DNA from: Candidatus Mediterraneibacter gallistercoris
GTDB lineage: Bacteria > Bacillota_A > Clostridia > Lachnospirales > Lachnospiraceae
NCBI GenBank assembly: GCA_019119745.1
Contig: DWWI01000230.1
Coordinates: 1 to 6,462, forward strand
DNA: 6,462 bases
Direction of reading: 5' to 3'
The notes beneath the pieces are model-generated. The model ran no database searches. It saw only the letters and a program-made list of their open reading frames with translations, and was not told where the DNA came from. Shown here in pieces: positions 5,399 through 6,462 of this stretch (the first letter of the stretch is position 1; each line of letters opens with the position of its first letter). The position numbers and the translations under genes were made by a program.

Positions 5399-5478
5399 TA
5401 TCCGAAGCTGTCACGGAAGACAGAGCAGACATGAACGGGTACAGCAAATATTACATATATGACGGGAGGTATTTTAAC

Positions 5479-5790
5479 ATGGTAAGTGTATCTACATTAA
5501 AAAAGATCGGTTTATTCGCAGGGGGCGTCCTGTTCGGAACAGCGGGAGTGAAAGTGCTCTCAAGCAAGGATGCGAAGAAGGTATATACGAACTGCACAGC
5601 AGCTGCACTGCGCGCGAAAGACTGCGTGATGAAGACAGCGACGACAGTACAGGAGAATGCAGAGGATATCCTTGCGGAAGCTCAGCGGATCAATGAGAAG
5701 AGAGCTGCGGAAGAAGCTGCGGCTGTTCAGGCTGATGAGAGCGGCGCAGAGGATAATGGTGCGGAAGACAGCAGTGCAAAGACTGTATAG
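5479..5790 (+). CDS. DUF6110-like small helical protein next to metal ATPase
   Basis: 103 residues. The N-terminal segment STLKKIGLFAGGVLFGTAG (5-23) is a glycine-zipper-like hydrophobic stretch (G11, G15/16, G20, G23). It is followed by KVLSSKDAKKVYTNCTAAALRAKD with C39 and C49, then a long Ala/Glu-rich helix (52-85, possible coiled coil) and an acidic, low-complexity tail (86-103). This resembles proteins labelled DUF6110 that occur beside heavy-metal P-type ATPases in Clostridia; that recall is from memory and unchecked. GGAGGT (5465-5470) lies 8 bases before the ATG at 5479. An in-frame ATG at 5431 would add 16 residues but has no ribosome site. It ends 6 bases before the ATPase ATG, so the two are very likely coupled. 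Its function is unknown; a membrane-associated partner of the pump is inference. Confidence 0.78.
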   Translation: MVSVSTLKKIGLFAGGVLFGTAGVKVLSSKDAKKVYTNCTAAALRAKDCVMKTATTVQENAEDILAEAQRINEKRAAEEAAAVQADESGAEDNGAEDSSAKTV

Positions 5791-5796
5791 CAGGCT

Positions 5797-6462
5797 ATGA
5801 AATTTATCATAAAGCATGAGATAAAAGGCCGTCTGCGTATACATGCCGTTCAAGGGAGAATGACGTGTGCGCAGGCGGATACTCTTTGCTGGTTTCTCGG
5901 TAAACAGGAATATGTGACAGATGCAAAGGTATATGAGCGCACCGCAGATGCCGTGATCTGTTACACGGGAAGCCGTGAAGAGGTGATCGCAGTGCTCAAA
6001 GGATTCAGTTATGAGAATACGAATGTCCCCGAAAATGTACTGTCCAGTTCAGGAAGAGAGCTGAATTCATCATTTCGGGAGCAGCTGATCACAAGGGTGC
6101 TTCTGCATTACGGCAGTAAGCTTATCATTCCGTATCCGGTCCGAAAGGTATGGCTGACGTTTAAGGCGCTGCGTTATATATGGAAAGGTCTTAAGTGCCT
6201 CGCAAGGCGGAAAATCGAGGTGCCGGTTCTTGACGCGGCAGCCATCGGTGTGTCCGTAATCCGGGGAGACTTTGACACGGCGGGGTCCGTCATGTTCCTG
6301 CTCGGCGTGGGAGAACTGCTGGAGGAGTGGACACATAAGAAATCCGTGGGTGATCTTGCAAGAAGCATGTCACTCAATGTAAAGAAAGTATGGCTGAAGA
6401 AAGACGATCAGGAAGTGCTTGTCAACGCATCGGATATCCGGCATGGTGATACGGTAGTCGTT
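5797..6462 (+). CDS. P1B-type heavy-metal-translocating ATPase, N-terminal part
   Basis: The frame stays open to the window edge (222 residues). Residues 1-70 form an HMA-like ferredoxin fold beginning with the HxIxGRLR pattern but with no CxxC, so it cannot bind metal in the usual way. Residues about 95-140 hold the first membrane segments with the PYPVRKVW pattern. Residues 141-183 (VPVLDAAAIGVSVIRGDFDTAGSVMFLLGVGELLEEWTHKKSV) are a clear P1B transmembrane pair. From about 184 the actuator domain begins (VWLKKDDQEVLVNASDIRHGDTVVV). The CPx/SPC ion site, the DKTG phosphorylation site and the ATP-binding domain lie outside, so the metal cannot be named. Known role: ATP-driven export of transition metals across the cytoplasmic membrane. 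The layout recalls the CtpC/HMA_2-type pumps (Mn, Zn or Fe). The ribosome site is weak (GCAGG, 2 bases before ATG), consistent with coupling to the preceding gene. Confidence 0.9.
   Translation, partial: MKFIIKHEIKGRLRIHAVQGRMTCAQADTLCWFLGKQEYVTDAKVYERTADAVICYTGSREEVIAVLKGFSYENTNVPENVLSSSGRELNSSFREQLITRVLLHYGSKLIIPYPVRKVWLTFKALRYIWKGLKCLARRKIEVPVLDAAAIGVSVIRGDFDTAGSVMFLLGVGELLEEWTHKKSVGDLARSMSLNVKKVWLKKDDQEVLVNASDIRHGDTVVV

Noticed and set aside
5408..5423. CTGTC/GACAG hairpin between the 26-aa gene and the DUF6110-like gene
   Set aside because: 5-bp stem without a following T-run; it could fold in RNA but gives no reason to call termination.
6070..6377. 88- and 67-codon minus-strand frames at the right end
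   Set aside because: They are antisense to the P-type ATPase, whose forward frame is open to the edge and has clear family motifs.

Overview
The window looks like chromosomal DNA from a Gram-positive anaerobe of the Clostridia, probably a Lachnospiraceae-type gut bacterium. This is inferred from strong AAGGAG-type ribosome binding sites, moderate GC, a TTGACA/TATAAT-type promoter, tandem FeoA proteins ahead of FeoB, and the FeoB-associated Cys-rich and DUF6110-like small proteins. I cannot name the species. There is no sign of a mobile element, CRISPR array, tRNA or rRNA.

Layout. (1) 1-414 is the C-terminal part of an L-lactate dehydrogenase. It converges on a leftward DtxR/MntR-family metalloregulator (479-838), and a perfect hairpin lies between them. 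(2) 839-1060 is a divergent control region. It has one promoter for the regulator and a near-consensus promoter for the feo genes, with an imperfect palindrome covering the feo -10 box. (3) 1061-3778 holds feoA, a second feoA and full-length feoB (ferrous iron uptake). A terminator-like hairpin follows. (4) 3933-5114 holds a 58-aa Cys-rich FeoB-associated membrane protein, a 44-aa single-span protein, a single-span protein with a CCGGG patch and an HMA (GMHCQNC) domain, and an atypical cysteine-rich Fur-family regulator. A strong terminator ends this block. (5) From about 5238 a second unit begins with a 26-aa membrane peptide, a DUF6110-like helical protein, and the N-terminal 222 residues of a P1B-type metal-transporting ATPase that runs off the window. 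The HMA-like domain of the ATPase has no CxxC.

How it may work together (inference). The DtxR-like protein probably represses feo when Fe(II) is plentiful, and perhaps itself as well. FeoB brings in iron at the membrane. The small Cys-rich and HMA proteins next to it could bind or hand over metal on the cytosolic face. The ATPase unit would export excess metal. Most genes are recognisable families. The least explained parts are the small proteins, the Fur-like protein that lacks the usual His-rich metal sites, and the two-promoter operator region.
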